In this document: piece after piece, positions 20,956 to 29,856 of the stretch
How positions within the stretch are numbered: position 1 is the first letter of the stretch
Layout of the letters: every line of letters starts with the position of its first letter
Assembly: GCF_000020525.1 (NCBI RefSeq)
Contig: NC_011026.1
Span: 1,904,001 to 1,968,000 of the forward strand
Origin: Chloroherpeton thalassium ATCC 35110
Lineage (GTDB): Bacteria > Bacteroidota > Chlorobiia > Chlorobiales > Chloroherpetonaceae
DNA length: 64,000 nt
Reading direction: 5' to 3'
The notes under the pieces: generated by a model
Told to the model about the DNA's origin: nothing
Databases searched by the model: none
The model's input: the letters and a program-made list of their open reading frames with translations, nothing else
Translations under genes and position numbers: made by a program

Positions 20956-22026
20956 CTACTTCACCGCATCCAACGAGGTGAGGATTTGCTCAGTCATCTC
21001 GGTGGTGCTAGCAAGTTTGCAGCCTTCGCTCTTAATGTCGCCGGTGCGATAGCCTTTTGAAAGCGTGTCCTCGATGGCGCTGTAAATCAGCTTGCCGGCT
21101 TCCGGCAAATCGAGCGTGTTTTCAAACATCATCGCAACGGAGGCGAGCGTAGCCAGCGGATTGGCTTTGTTTTGTCCCGCAATGTCCGGTGCGCTGCCGT
21201 GAATCGGTTCGTAAAGCGCGTACTTATCACCGAGACTTGCCGACGGAAGCATTCCTAAGCTGCCAGTAATCATGCCGGAAATGTCGCTGATGATGTCGCC
21301 AAACAAATTGCTGGTCACAATTACATCGAACTGCTTCGGATTTCTAACGACTTGCATCGCCGCGTTATCCACATACATGTCATTTAAAACGACATCTTGA
21401 TAATCCTTGTGAACTTCATGCACAATTTGTCGCCAGAACTGCGAAACCTCCAACACATTAGCCTTGTCAATACTGGTAACTTTTTTGCCGCGTTTGCGAG
21501 CCAATTCAAAGGCTTGGCGGGCAATGCGTTCCACCTCGTATTTTTCATAAACCATCGTGTTCCAGCCCTTTTCCTCGTCGTAGCCGCGTGGCTGGCCGAA
21601 GTAAATGCCGCCGGTCAGTTCGCGCACCACCACAAAGTCCGTGCCTTGGATGATGTCTTTCTTCAGGGAAGACGCATCGGCCAGCGCGTCAAAGACTTTC
21701 GCCGGACGAATGTTGGCATAAAGGCCAAGCTCTTTGCGGAGCTTCAAAAGAGCTGCTTCTGGCTTTTTATTGTGCGGCAAGTTTTCCCATTTCGGGCCGC
21801 CGACCGCGCCAAGCAAAACGGCGTCGGCATTTTTGCACGCCGCCAAAGTTTCTTCGGTGAGCATTTCGCCGTGCGCGTCGTAAGAACAGCCGCCGAACAA
21901 ATGCTCTTCTATGGAAATTTCCAGATCAAATTTTGGTGCAACTTTTTCAATCACTTGCACCGCAGACGCTACAACCTCTTGCCCGATGCCGTCGCCGGGC
22001 AACGAAACGATTTTTATGCTTCTCAT
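20956..22026 (-). CDS. leuB: 3-isopropylmalate dehydrogenase
   Basis: NAD-dependent oxidative decarboxylation of 3-isopropylmalate. In a CimA pathway the same enzyme oxidises 3-methylmalate. 356 residues. Visible: [50 protein letters not shown], the metal-binding [20 protein letters not shown] and the NAD site [18 protein letters not shown]. Its ATG overlaps the ilvC stop by four bases, indicating translational coupling. Confidence 0.97.
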   Translation of the reverse strand: MRSIKIVSLPGDGIGQEVVASAVQVIEKVAPKFDLEISIEEHLFGGCSYDAHGEMLTEETLAACKNADAVLLGAVGGPKWENLPHNKKPEAALLKLRKELGLYANIRPAKVFDALADASSLKKDIIQGTDFVVVRELTGGIYFGQPRGYDEEKGWNTMVYEKYEVERIARQAFELARKRGKKVTSIDKANVLEVSQFWRQIVHEVHKDYQDVVLNDMYVDNAAMQVVRNPKQFDVIVTSNLFGDIISDISGMITGSLGMLPSASLGDKYALYEPIHGSAPDIAGQNKANPLATLASVAMMFENTLDLPEAGKLIYSAIEDTLSKGYRTGDIKSEGCKLASTTEMTEQILTSLDAVK

Positions 22027-23039
22027 ACTCCTGCGTCTGCTTTTGGATTTTTCTTAAATAACCAGCTCATCATGCCGCGCAATTTTTCGCCAACACCTTC
22101 AATTTTATGCTCGCGGTTGGATTTGCGAAGTGCTTCCATGCTTTTATAACCAGAGTTGCACTCGTCGATGAATTCTTTCGCAAATGTGCCGTCTTGAACT
22201 TCTTTCAGGACTTGGCGCATGTTTTGGCGAACTTCGTCGGTGATGATTCTCGGGCCGCGTGTCATGCCGCCGTACTCTGCGGTGTCGCTGACGGAATAGT
22301 TCATGCGCGAAAGACCGCCTTCGTAATACAAATCGACGATGAGCTTCAGCTCGTGCATACATTCGAAGTAAGCAAGCTCGGCTGGATAACCGCCTTCAAC
22401 AAGCGTGTCGAACCCGGCTTTGATAAGCTCAGCTGAGCCGCCGCAAAGCACGGCTTGCTCACCGAAAAGGTCGGTTTCGGTTTCGTCTTTAAAGTTCGTT
22501 TCGATAACACCCGCTTTTGTGCCGCCAAGACCTTTTGCCCAAGCAAGCGCAATGTCTTTAGCTTTTCCATCTACATTTTGATGAACGGCGATTAAGCAAG
22601 GAACACCGGCACCTTCAACAAAAGTTCTTCTGACAAGATGGCCTGGGCTCTTCGGCGCAATCATGATGACATTGACATTGGCAGGCGGAACAATTTGCTT
22701 GTAATGAATATTGAAACCATGTCCGAATGCCAGCGTGTCGCCAGGTTTTAGGTTGGGTGCAATGTCATTTTCATACACGGCTTTTTGCACTTGGTCAGGA
22801 ATGAGCACCATGATAATATCCGCCCATTTAACGGCTTCTGCTGTTTTTTCAACCATGAGGCCAGCCTTTTCAGCTTTTACCCATGAAGCGCTGTTTTCTT
22901 TCAAGCCAACGCAAACATTCATGCCACTATCTTTCAAGTTGAGCGCGTGGGCATGACCTTGACTCCCAAATCCTAAAACAGCGATTTTTTTGTCTGCAAG
23001 AAGTGCCAAATCGGCATCATTTTCATAATAAACTTTCAT
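22023..23039 (-). CDS. ilvC: Ketol-acid reductoisomerase
   Basis: NADPH- and magnesium-dependent isomeroreductase in valine, leucine and isoleucine synthesis. 338 residues, the short class I form. Landmarks: the Rossmann loop [60 protein letters not shown] with metal-binding acids, and the C-terminal knotted helical domain. It starts 22 bases after ilvN and overlaps leuB by four bases. Confidence 0.98.
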   Translation of the reverse strand: MKVYYENDADLALLADKKIAVLGFGSQGHAHALNLKDSGMNVCVGLKENSASWVKAEKAGLMVEKTAEAVKWADIIMVLIPDQVQKAVYENDIAPNLKPGDTLAFGHGFNIHYKQIVPPANVNVIMIAPKSPGHLVRRTFVEGAGVPCLIAVHQNVDGKAKDIALAWAKGLGGTKAGVIETNFKDETETDLFGEQAVLCGGSAELIKAGFDTLVEGGYPAELAYFECMHELKLIVDLYYEGGLSRMNYSVSDTAEYGGMTRGPRIITDEVRQNMRQVLKEVQDGTFAKEFIDECNSGYKSMEALRKSNREHKIEGVGEKLRGMMSWLFKKNPKADAGV

Positions 23040-23061
23040 TTGAGTCCGTAATTGATGGTTT

Positions 23062-23583
23062 TTAGATTGCTAAAACTTCGGATGACCCTTTTTTGTGTCG
23101 GTTCAGTTGCTCTCCGCGAGAAAGCGCGACAACACCAGAGCGAGCCATTTCCTTAATCCCAAAAGGTATTAATATATTAATTGCTGAATCAATTTTCTCA
23201 GGTGGCCCCACAATTTCCAGCGTGAATGTTTTTTGGGTAATGTCGACCACGTTGGCTTTGAAAATATCGCAAAGGCCAATGAGCTCCGAACGATTGCTTT
23301 TCTGATAAAAAACGGTGATCAAGGCAAGCTCGCGCTCGACCGTCAATGCGCCGGTTAAATCCAGCACTTTGATGGTATCGATCAGGCGATTGAGCTGCTT
23401 GACAATTTGTCCAAGAATTTGTTCATCACCTTCGGTGACAATGGTCATGCGCGAAATTTCCGGGTCCTCGGTTTCCCCAATTGAAATGCTTTCCAAATTG
23501 AAGCCTCTTGCGCTAAACATGGCTGCAACGCGGTTGAGCGCACCAAATTTATTTTCGACCAGAACAGAGATCGTATGTTTCAT
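23062..23583 (-). CDS. ilvN: Acetolactate synthase, small regulatory subunit
   Basis: Regulatory subunit that activates the IlvB catalytic subunit and gives valine feedback control. 173 residues: an N-terminal ACT domain ([32 protein letters not shown]) followed by the ALS_ss_C domain. It begins three bases after the ilvB stop. The name ilvH is used for the same gene in some genomes. Confidence 0.96.
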   Translation of the reverse strand: MKHTISVLVENKFGALNRVAAMFSARGFNLESISIGETEDPEISRMTIVTEGDEQILGQIVKQLNRLIDTIKVLDLTGALTVERELALITVFYQKSNRSELIGLCDIFKANVVDITQKTFTLEIVGPPEKIDSAINILIPFGIKEMARSGVVALSRGEQLNRHKKGSSEVLAI

Positions 23584-23586
23584 GGC

Positions 23587-25305
23587 TTAAACAAGCGTTT
23601 TTGGGTTAAGTCGTTTAATCATCATGTCCGAAATAGAAGCGCCTGCCGGCACCATCGGAAATACCATATCTTCTCGGGCAACCTTGAACTCCACAAAGAT
23701 GGGTCCTTCATTGTAAGCCAGTGCTTTGTCCAAAAGTTCGCTCACCTCATTTGGGTTGTCGGTTGAAAAAGCCGGAATGCCAAATGACGCCACCACTTTT
23801 ACATAGTCAGGATTGTTTTCCGAGAGATCTGTAAAGCTGTATTTTTTCTCATGGAAAAGCTCTTGCCACTGACGCACCATGCCCAAATAGCTATTGTTGA
23901 TCAAAAAGATTTTCAGTGGAATCTTATGATAAGCAGCTGTGACAAGCTCCTGAATGTTCATCATGAAACCGCCGTCGCCACTGATTGAAATAACCGGCTT
24001 GTCTTGAACGCCAAATGCCGCGCCGATCGCCGCCGGAAGTGAAAAGCCCATCGTTCCGAGTCCGGCGCTGCTGATTTGCAAGCGCGGGTTATTAAACTGA
24101 TAGTATTGTGCGATCCACATTTGGTGCTGGCCAACATCGGCAACCACAATTGCTTCGCCGCCCGTTTTCTCTGAAATTTGCTCAATTACGTATTCCGTTC
24201 TGAGTTTGCCATCTTCAGTTTCATAAACAAGCGGGCAATCTTCTCGCCATGCTTGAATGGTTTTCAGCCATTCTTCTGTGTCGGGCGATTCGGTCATTTC
24301 AACCGAAAGTTCGCTGAGAATGTGTTTTACATCGCCAACGATCGGCAAGTCAACCAAGACATTTTTATCGATAGCCGTTGGATCGATATCGACATGAATT
24401 TTGTACGCTTGCGTTGCAAAGGTCTCAGTTTTTCCGGTAACGCGATCGTCGAAACGAGCGCCAAGCGCAATGAGCACATCGCAGTTATTGACAGCTTGGT
24501 TTGCCCAGTATGTTCCGTGCATCCCCAGCATGCCAAGCGAAAGCTCGTCTTTGGCCGGAAGCGCACCCAAGCCTTGCAAGGTCATGGTCACTGGAATGCG
24601 GTGCGTTTTGGCAAAAAAGGTGAGTTCCTTCGCAGCTTCCGACATGATGATGCCACCGCCAACATAAAGCAACGGCTTCTTGGCATGTTTGATTTTGGCC
24701 GCTGCCTTTTTGATTTGCATCGTGTGGCCTTGAACGGTCGGTTTGTAGCCGCGAATTTCAACCTTTTCAGGATATTCGAACGTGCACTTGGCGTTCATCA
24801 CGTCTTTTGGCAAGTCGACCAAAACAGGACCCGGACGACCGGTTCTCGCCAAAAAGAAGGCTTTTCGAATTGTAGAAGCCAATTCGTTCACATCTTTCAC
24901 CAAGAAATTATACTTGGTAATCGGGCGCGTAATGCCCAAAATATCGGCTTCTTGGAACGCATCGTTTCCAATTAAATGCGTTGGAACTTGGCCAGTGAAA
25001 ATCACAATCGGAGAGGAATCCATATAAGCATTCGCAATTCCGGTGACGGTATTGGTTGCTCCTGGGCCGGAAGTCACAAGCACAACGCCCACTTTTCCGG
25101 TAGCTCTGGCATAGCCTTCTGCCATGTGTGTCGCCCCTTGTTCGTGGCGTACCAAAATGTGCTTAATGTCGTCAACGTCGTAGAGCTTTTCGTAGATTTT
25201 TAGCAAAGCTCCGCCGGGATAGCCGAAAATATATTCGACGCCTTCCCGTCTCAGACACTCAAAAAAGATTTCTGCCCCAATCAGAGTGTGCCCTTTTGAA
25301 GTCAT
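23587..25305 (-). CDS. ilvB: Acetolactate synthase, large catalytic subunit
   Basis: ThDP-dependent enzyme making 2-acetolactate from two pyruvates, or 2-aceto-2-hydroxybutyrate from pyruvate and 2-oxobutyrate. 572 residues with the three ThDP-enzyme domains. The catalytic Glu region is FGYPGGALLKIYE...VRHEQGATHMAEGYAR. FQEADILGITRPITKYN is the FAD/herbicide-site region. The ThDP-binding motif is GDGGFMMNIQEL...LINN. It lies 34 bases after ilvD and 3 bases before ilvN. Confidence 0.98.
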   Translation of the reverse strand: MTSKGHTLIGAEIFFECLRREGVEYIFGYPGGALLKIYEKLYDVDDIKHILVRHEQGATHMAEGYARATGKVGVVLVTSGPGATNTVTGIANAYMDSSPIVIFTGQVPTHLIGNDAFQEADILGITRPITKYNFLVKDVNELASTIRKAFFLARTGRPGPVLVDLPKDVMNAKCTFEYPEKVEIRGYKPTVQGHTMQIKKAAAKIKHAKKPLLYVGGGIIMSEAAKELTFFAKTHRIPVTMTLQGLGALPAKDELSLGMLGMHGTYWANQAVNNCDVLIALGARFDDRVTGKTETFATQAYKIHVDIDPTAIDKNVLVDLPIVGDVKHILSELSVEMTESPDTEEWLKTIQAWREDCPLVYETEDGKLRTEYVIEQISEKTGGEAIVVADVGQHQMWIAQYYQFNNPRLQISSAGLGTMGFSLPAAIGAAFGVQDKPVISISGDGGFMMNIQELVTAAYHKIPLKIFLINNSYLGMVRQWQELFHEKKYSFTDLSENNPDYVKVVASFGIPAFSTDNPNEVSELLDKALAYNEGPIFVEFKVAREDMVFPMVPAGASISDMMIKRLNPKTLV

Positions 25306-25339
25306 GGATACCTCTCTCTTTTTAAAATGGAATAGTTTA

Positions 25340-27022
25340 TCAATCGAAACTTTTTAAAACCGCACCGCTTCCCGCCGATGTTACCATCTGCGAATAGCGA
25401 GCCAAATAGCCGCGTTTAATTTTCGGCTCAAATGGCGGCAGGGCTTTGAGCCGAGCCTCAATTTCCTCGTCGCTTAAGTCGACCGCGATACGCTTGTTCG
25501 GAATATCAATCGTGATTTTATCGCCGTTTTGCAGCGCCGCAATCGGGCCTCGCTCGGCGGCTTCAGGTGAAACATGGCCGATACATGCGCCGCGTGTTCC
25601 GCCGGAAAAGCGTCCGTCGGTAATCAGCGCCACTTTATCGCCCAAGCCTTGCCCCATAATGGTGCTTGTTGGCGCAAGCATTTCCGGCATTCCGGGTCCG
25701 CCTTTCGGTCCTTCATAGCGAATGACGACCACTTCGCCCGCCTGCACATCACCTTTCAAAATCCCGCTGATGGCCTCGTCCTGCGATTCGTAAATTCTTG
25801 CCGGCCCCGTGTGTTGCATCATTTTCGGATCGACCGCGCCAGTTTTAACCACGCAGCCTTGCGGTGCCAAGTTGCCGAAAAGTACGGCAAGCCCGCCCGT
25901 CGCCGAATACGGGTCTTCAACCGAATGAATCACCGCTTTATCTTTAACTTCAGCATCGGCAATATTTTCACCCAGCGTTTTGCCGGTCACGGTCGGGCGC
26001 GACAAGTCAAGAACACCATCCAGCTTGGAAAGTTCCTTCAAGATGGCGGAAATGCCGCCCGCACGGTCAACATCTTCTATATGAACGTTTTTCGTCGCCG
26101 GACTGACTTTGCAAATGTACGGCGTTTTGGCCGCCAGCGTGTTGAGTTCGGCAAGGTCAAAATTGATACCGGCTTCGTTTGCGATGGCGAGCGTGTGCAA
26201 AATCGTGTTCGTGCTGCCGCCCATCGCAAGGTCAAGCGCAAAGGCGTTGAGGAACGATTCGCGCGAAAGCAAATCGCTCGGTTTAATGTCTTTTTCAACC
26301 AGCGTCATAATCTGTTTGGCAGCCGCTTCGGCAAGCGCTTCGCGCTTCGGATCGACGGCCAAAATCGTTCCGTTTCCGGGCAAGGCAAGCCCTAAGGCTT
26401 CGGCAAGGCAGTTCATGGAATTTGCCGTGAACATGCCGGAACAAGAGCCGCACGTCGGGCAGCCGTTATTTTCCAATTCTTTGAGCCGTGCGTCGTCAAT
26501 TTTCCCTGAGCTATATTCGCCGACGCCTTCAAACACAGAAATGAGGTCAACTTTTTCGCCGTCGGCCATGACGCCGACTTTCATCGGGCCACCGGAAATA
26601 AAAATGGTTGGAATATCAAGGCGAACGGCAGCCATCATCATGCCCGGCACGATTTTATCGCAATTCGGAATGCAAATCATCGCGTCGAGCCAATGCGCGC
26701 CAACGACAGTTTCGACCGCGTCGGCAATCAGCTCGCGGCTGGCCAGCGAATAGCGCATTCCGATATGTCCCATCGCGATGCCGTCATCGACGCCGATGGT
26801 ATTGAATTCAAACGGAATGCCGCCGGCCTTGCGAACCGCTTCTTTGATTCGCTTGGCAAAATCGTGCAAATGAACATGCCCAGGAATGATATCGATATAC
26901 GAGTTCGCGATACCGATAAATGGCTTTTGAAAATCTTCATCACTTTGAATCGCGCCGGTTGCTTTCAGCAAACTACGATGCGGCGCTTTGTCAAATCCCA
27001 ACTTAATTTTGTCTGATCTCAC
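25340..27022 (-). CDS. ilvD: Dihydroxy-acid dehydratase
   Basis: Iron-sulfur dehydratase forming 2-ketoisovalerate and 3-methyl-2-oxopentanoate. I place the start at GTG 27022 ([23 protein letters not shown]), with AGAGG seven bases upstream; this gives 560 residues, the family length. The frame stays open to an ATG at 27079, but that extension lies inside the attenuator terminator. Cluster and metal-site motifs are [30 protein letters not shown] and GRFSGGTRG. It is the first structural gene of the operon, directly controlled by the leader. Confidence 0.96.
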   Translation of the reverse strand: MRSDKIKLGFDKAPHRSLLKATGAIQSDEDFQKPFIGIANSYIDIIPGHVHLHDFAKRIKEAVRKAGGIPFEFNTIGVDDGIAMGHIGMRYSLASRELIADAVETVVGAHWLDAMICIPNCDKIVPGMMMAAVRLDIPTIFISGGPMKVGVMADGEKVDLISVFEGVGEYSSGKIDDARLKELENNGCPTCGSCSGMFTANSMNCLAEALGLALPGNGTILAVDPKREALAEAAAKQIMTLVEKDIKPSDLLSRESFLNAFALDLAMGGSTNTILHTLAIANEAGINFDLAELNTLAAKTPYICKVSPATKNVHIEDVDRAGGISAILKELSKLDGVLDLSRPTVTGKTLGENIADAEVKDKAVIHSVEDPYSATGGLAVLFGNLAPQGCVVKTGAVDPKMMQHTGPARIYESQDEAISGILKGDVQAGEVVVIRYEGPKGGPGMPEMLAPTSTIMGQGLGDKVALITDGRFSGGTRGACIGHVSPEAAERGPIAALQNGDKITIDIPNKRIAVDLSDEEIEARLKALPPFEPKIKRGYLARYSQMVTSAGSGAVLKSFD

Positions 27023-27047
27023 AGCAGCCTCTTTAAAATTATTTATT

Positions 27048-27097
27048 AAAAAAAACGTACCTACTTCGGGTTTCGTCATCCCCGAATCCTTTTACGT
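27048..27097 (-). terminator. Attenuator terminator upstream of ilvD
   Basis: Read on the minus strand: ACGTA (27093-27097) and TTCGGG (27081-27086) pair with CCCGAA (27065-27070) and TACGT (27055-27059), followed by eight T's (27048-27055). It lies between the leader peptide stop and the ilvD start, so it would end transcription before the structural genes. Confidence 0.85.
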
Positions 27098-27188
27098 GAT
27101 ATGAAGTAAAGTGGAATTTCCAAGAATTAGGGACGACCTACCGATTTATAGGCAAATAATAATGCCCACGAGCACGAGTGTAAGTCGT
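27048..27188 (-). promoter_or_regulatory. ilv-leu transcription attenuator (competing hairpins)
   Basis: On the minus strand, segment 1 ACGACTTAC (27180-27188, inside the Leu/Val codons) pairs with segment 2 GTAGGTCGT (27133-27141) over nine pairs including two G-T. Segment 2 can instead pair as GTCGTCCCT (27129-27137) with segment 3 GGGGATGAC (27075-27083), nine pairs including G-T, and this opens the terminator stem. A ribosome stalled on segment 1 for lack of Leu, Val or Ile tRNA would favour the 2:3 antiterminator. Pairings were found by eye. Confidence 0.8.
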
Positions 27189-27328
27189 ACCAGCGGAAGA
27201 TTTTCCCTCAGTGAAGAGTGGCGAGTGATTGATGATGAAACAACACTTTCTCTACTGGCAGCAGCGGCACAGCGAAAACCGATAACGCGGGTGTTGTTCA
27301 TTGTTAAACTTAGTGGATTTTGTTTCAC
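27146..27328 (-). CDS. Branched-chain amino acid leader peptide
   Basis: A short frame upstream of ilvD on the operon strand: 60 codons from GTG 27328, or 51 from ATG 27301. It ends in LPLVRLTLVLVGIIICL and a TAA at 27146-27148. Twelve of these last 17 codons are Leu (CTT, CTG, CTT, CTC, CTC, CTA), Val (GTA, GTG, GTG) or Ile (ATT x3), which covers exactly the three end products of the operon. This is the hallmark of ribosome-mediated attenuation as in ilvGMEDA and leuABCD leaders of enterobacteria. Competing hairpins and a T-tract terminator follow. Which start is used is uncertain; AAGG lies just before the GTG. Confidence 0.85.
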   Translation of the reverse strand: MKQNPLSLTMNNTRVIGFRCAAAASRESVVSSSITRHSSLRENLPLVRLTLVLVGIIICL

Positions 27329-27648
27329 TACCTTGAATTTGTTTGCAACATGCTTAAGATAACTGATGAGGATGTTTTTCCAAAAGGTTTGCCCAAGAAA
27401 ATATCAATTAAAAGTAGTGAAACAAACTGGATGGAAACGCAAGGATTCAAAAGCGAAGCGCGTGCGGTTTTATCACAAGTGCGCCTGTTTTGGTGGAAAG
27501 GTAAAAAGGCTTACATGCACTTTCCACGTAATATGTTTTCGCGATCGTGTATTTTGCAATAGTATGAAAGGCCGTTCTTTGTTTGATCGTTATATTTTGG
27601 CGAAGATCAGTCATAATCGATTCATAAGTTTAATATAATAGGCAATAT
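27329..27648. other. Divergent intergenic region, likely operon promoter
   Basis: This 320-base stretch separates the leader peptide (minus) from the receiver protein gene (plus) and must hold promoters for both. Short open frames here are compositionally unlike genes. I could not assign a -35/-10 pair with confidence. Confidence 0.4.
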
Positions 27649-28026
27649 ATGGCTTCAGCACATTTACATCGGCCAGCCGTGTTAGTGGTAGATGACGAAG
27701 AGGATTTAAGGCGGATTCTATCAAATATTTTAAGGAAGAAAGGGTTTGAAGTTTTTGATGCGGAAGATGGAAAAAAAGGCCTTGAGATTTTTGAAGCATT
27801 TCAACATAAAATCGGGTACATTTTGGCCGACATTAACATGCCTGAGTTGAATGGAAAAGAGCTTGCGGCAGAAATCCGGAAACTTGATGTCAGCGTAAAG
27901 ATTATCCTAATTTCAGGAGATTATTCGCTTGCTGAAGTTGATAATTTTTCAAAAGAGAAAGCCCTTCAGTTTATGGCAAAGCCGTTTAGAATCGATGAAC
28001 TTCTGAAAGCCATGGGGTTGCGTTAA
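27649..28026 (+). CDS. Single-domain response regulator
   Basis: A 125-residue stand-alone receiver domain. Acidic pocket VLVVDDEED, phospho-acceptor Asp in YILADINMPELNG, the Thr/Ser position in IILISGDYS, and Lys in MAKPFRID are all present, so it should be phosphorylatable. With no output domain it probably works by protein contact, like CheY or a phosphorelay Spo0F-type protein. No kinase lies beside it; the hybrid kinase at 4.4 kb and the kinase at 48.4 kb are the nearest. It converges with the DsrC/TusE-like gene through a shared terminator. Confidence 0.93.
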   Translation: MASAHLHRPAVLVVDDEEDLRRILSNILRKKGFEVFDAEDGKKGLEIFEAFQHKIGYILADINMPELNGKELAAEIRKLDVSVKIILISGDYSLAEVDNFSKEKALQFMAKPFRIDELLKAMGLR

Positions 28027-28060
28027 TTTCTAAACATTTTTGGGCGTCATCAAGCAGTCA

Positions 28061-28103
28061 TAGCGTGAAAAAAGGCCAAAACAGAACGTCTTTTTTCACG
28101 CTA
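28061..28103. terminator. Bidirectional terminator between convergent genes
   Basis: TAGCGTGAAAAAA (28061-28073) and TTTTTTCACGCTA (28091-28103) form a 13-pair stem around a 17-base loop. A and T runs within the stem suit termination from both sides. Confidence 0.8.
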
Positions 28104-28126
28104 CTTTATTTTCAGGCCTTTCGCGA

Positions 28127-28441
28127 TTATACGCACCCTTTGGGTTTAGAAAGTCCGCTGAGTTTGGCAATTCGGCCTTCGCTATTTGCTGTAAAAAGCG
28201 AATAGATTTCTTTGGTGCTGGCAAGCTTATTTTTAGTGATTGCTCGAAGAGACGGCATCTTCCCATTCTTTTGGAATTCATCTCTCACAAAACCGATGAT
28301 TTCCCAATGCTTATCGGTGAGACTAATGCCTTCTTTTGAAGCAACCTCTTTGGCGTAAGCTTCAGACCAATCATTTGGATTTAAAAGATAGTTGTCATTG
28401 TCAATCTGGATCGATTGCCCAGAAATAGTTAAGTTTGGCAT
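28127..28441 (-). CDS. DsrC/TusE-family sulfur carrier protein lacking the second Cys
   Basis: A 104-residue DsrC-fold protein. The C-terminal arm GLSKPKGCV keeps the invariant penultimate Cys (CysA). The position eleven residues upstream that holds CysB in true DsrC (GACKIAGL) reads RIAKLSGL, with Ala instead of Cys. DsrC with both Cys forms the trisulfide product of dissimilatory sulfite reductase. Single-Cys members such as TusE take part in sulfur transfer, for instance in tRNA thiolation. A strong AAGGAGGA ribosome site precedes ATG 28441. No dsrAB, tusBCD or tusA lies nearby, so the role is a general sulfur carrier at best. Confidence 0.87.
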   Translation of the reverse strand: MPNLTISGQSIQIDNDNYLLNPNDWSEAYAKEVASKEGISLTDKHWEIIGFVRDEFQKNGKMPSLRAITKNKLASTKEIYSLFTANSEGRIAKLSGLSKPKGCV

Positions 28442-28691
28442 AACGAAATCCTCCTTTGATACTTTTCTTTGTGTTTTGTTGTTTTATATCTGCCACGCTT
28501 TTCATTGAGGGAAAGCGTTCTCGGAAAGTATCGTCTATTCTTCACGAATTTTTCACAAGCGGATCGCTTTCATGAAAAAGCCCATGCCAAACTCAAAAAT
28601 CAGGCTCCTGTTAACTTATCCGTAAGATTGATTGCCTATTTGGATGAAGGAAAAATGGAATAACAGTTTTCATAAAAGGGGCGTTCTGTGT

Positions 28692-29111
28692 TTAAAATGC
28701 AAGACCTCTTTCATTTTGAAGAAATATTGCCAGTTGGCGATCGTATGTTCTAATATGCTTTAAAGTCCACTCGTTCAAATCGTAACAAAGCGATAGGTTT
28801 GCCATGTACTTGCTTTGCACGCGCTCTGCTTCAAAATTTTCAAGCATATCAATAAACTCTTTATGCCGCTCAACATGCGAGAGAAGCTCAGGATAATGCG
28901 TTTCTTCCATGTAGCGCTCTTCCATATCAAAATGGTTTTTGGTATAGTCATGAAGGAATTCAATAATGCTTTGTATCACGGAGTCGTCTTGTTTGCTGGC
29001 AATCGCGCCATAAAGTTTATGAACGGCTTGAACCAATTCCCGATGCTGTAAGTCCTGCCAAATAATTCCATTTTCAAAATCAGAAGACCATGGCGTAAGT
29101 GCGAAACCCAT
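28692..29111 (-). CDS. Bacteriohemerythrin
   Basis: A 139-residue four-helix protein with the non-heme di-iron oxygen-binding site. Ligands can be read in order: His in WQDLQHRELV, His and Glu in HDYTKNHFDMEERYME, His-x3-His in LLSHVERHKEF, and His and Asp in LKHIRTYDRQ. Family roles are oxygen storage, sensing or delivery. In an anaerobe it may buffer or sense oxygen. It is not fused to a signalling domain. It lies on the same strand as the DsrC-like gene, 250 bases upstream, with nothing coding between. Confidence 0.9.
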   Translation of the reverse strand: MGFALTPWSSDFENGIIWQDLQHRELVQAVHKLYGAIASKQDDSVIQSIIEFLHDYTKNHFDMEERYMEETHYPELLSHVERHKEFIDMLENFEAERVQSKYMANLSLCYDLNEWTLKHIRTYDRQLAIFLQNERGLAF

Positions 29112-29360
29112 AACTGTTTGTGTTTTTTTGATTTATGGAGCTGATGTATCAAGTAAGTTAAGGTGAAAAAGAGAAACAGCGCCTTCAAGAATTCACTTTT
29201 GCAGATGGCGTCTGTTCATTCGAACAGATAAGCCTAACGCATTTTCTGCAGGGTGAATAAGCAAAATTTTAAGTTAAAAAAATAAAATTAAGCCCTTAAA
29301 AACATAATTTTATTTCCAATTTGTCGAGGGATTGATTTTACTAACAGGCGTTTCTCTAAT

Positions 29361-29855
29361 TTACAGTGCATGAAGAATTCCAATTGATAGGATGGTAAAT
29401 CCGTATCCGACGCGGAATTCAACTGCAGAAGAATAATGGTAGAACACGCGCCCTGCCACATGAATGCCCATGCGTGCTTTTTCGGTTGAAGAAAGCGGCA
29501 GCAGCGCGGAAATGCCTGAATAGAAATCGAAGTTTCTCTCTTTCAAATCGTAATGAAAGTTGAGGTCAAAGCCAGCGCCCAAAGTTAGATCAGCTTTTTT
29601 AAAAAAAGCACCACCCAACAAATTTGTGCCAATGTAGCCAAAGCCAAGCCGTTCTGTAACACCCGTTTCCCAATTAATCGCGAGCATCAATGGATTTCCC
29701 TTCAGCGGCGATAGGCCAATTGCAAAGCCTGCCATAGAAGCGCCTTTTCTGAAAGGGGCAATTTGCTCCGGGCGGCGCTCGGCCAATGCGCTCAGTGGAA
29801 AATGAAGCACTAAAAATGTTACGATTGCTAATAAGCGAAAGTATTGTTGCATCAT
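29361..29855 (-). CDS. Putative exported beta-barrel or lipocalin-like protein, unknown
   Basis: A 164-residue protein that I do not recognise. Residues 1-25 form a signal peptide (FLVLHFPLSALA then ERRPE). The rest is rich in Gly and aromatic residues in alternating patterns (LGFGYIGTNLLGGAF, LTLGAGFDLNFHYDL, VEFRVGYGFTILSIG), suggesting strands of a small outer-membrane barrel. It begins two bases after the pgeF stop and is probably co-transcribed with it. Confidence 0.6.
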   Translation of the reverse strand: MMQQYFRLLAIVTFLVLHFPLSALAERRPEQIAPFRKGASMAGFAIGLSPLKGNPLMLAINWETGVTERLGFGYIGTNLLGGAFFKKADLTLGAGFDLNFHYDLKERNFDFYSGISALLPLSSTEKARMGIHVAGRVFYHYSSAVEFRVGYGFTILSIGILHAL

Positions 29856-29856
29856 A

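Noticed and set aside
27023-27079. N-terminal extension of ilvD from an ATG at 27079
   Set aside because: It lies within the attenuator terminator stem and T-tract, and family similarity begins at GTG 27022, which has an AGAGG ribosome site.
27320-27638. Two overlapping plus-strand frames of 80 and 90 codons upstream of the receiver gene
   Set aside because: They lie in the promoter region of the operon, use rare codons and resemble no family.
28469-28663. 64-codon frame divergent from the DsrC-like gene
   Set aside because: No ribosome site, no recognisable motif and biased composition; probably chance in an AT-rich spacer.
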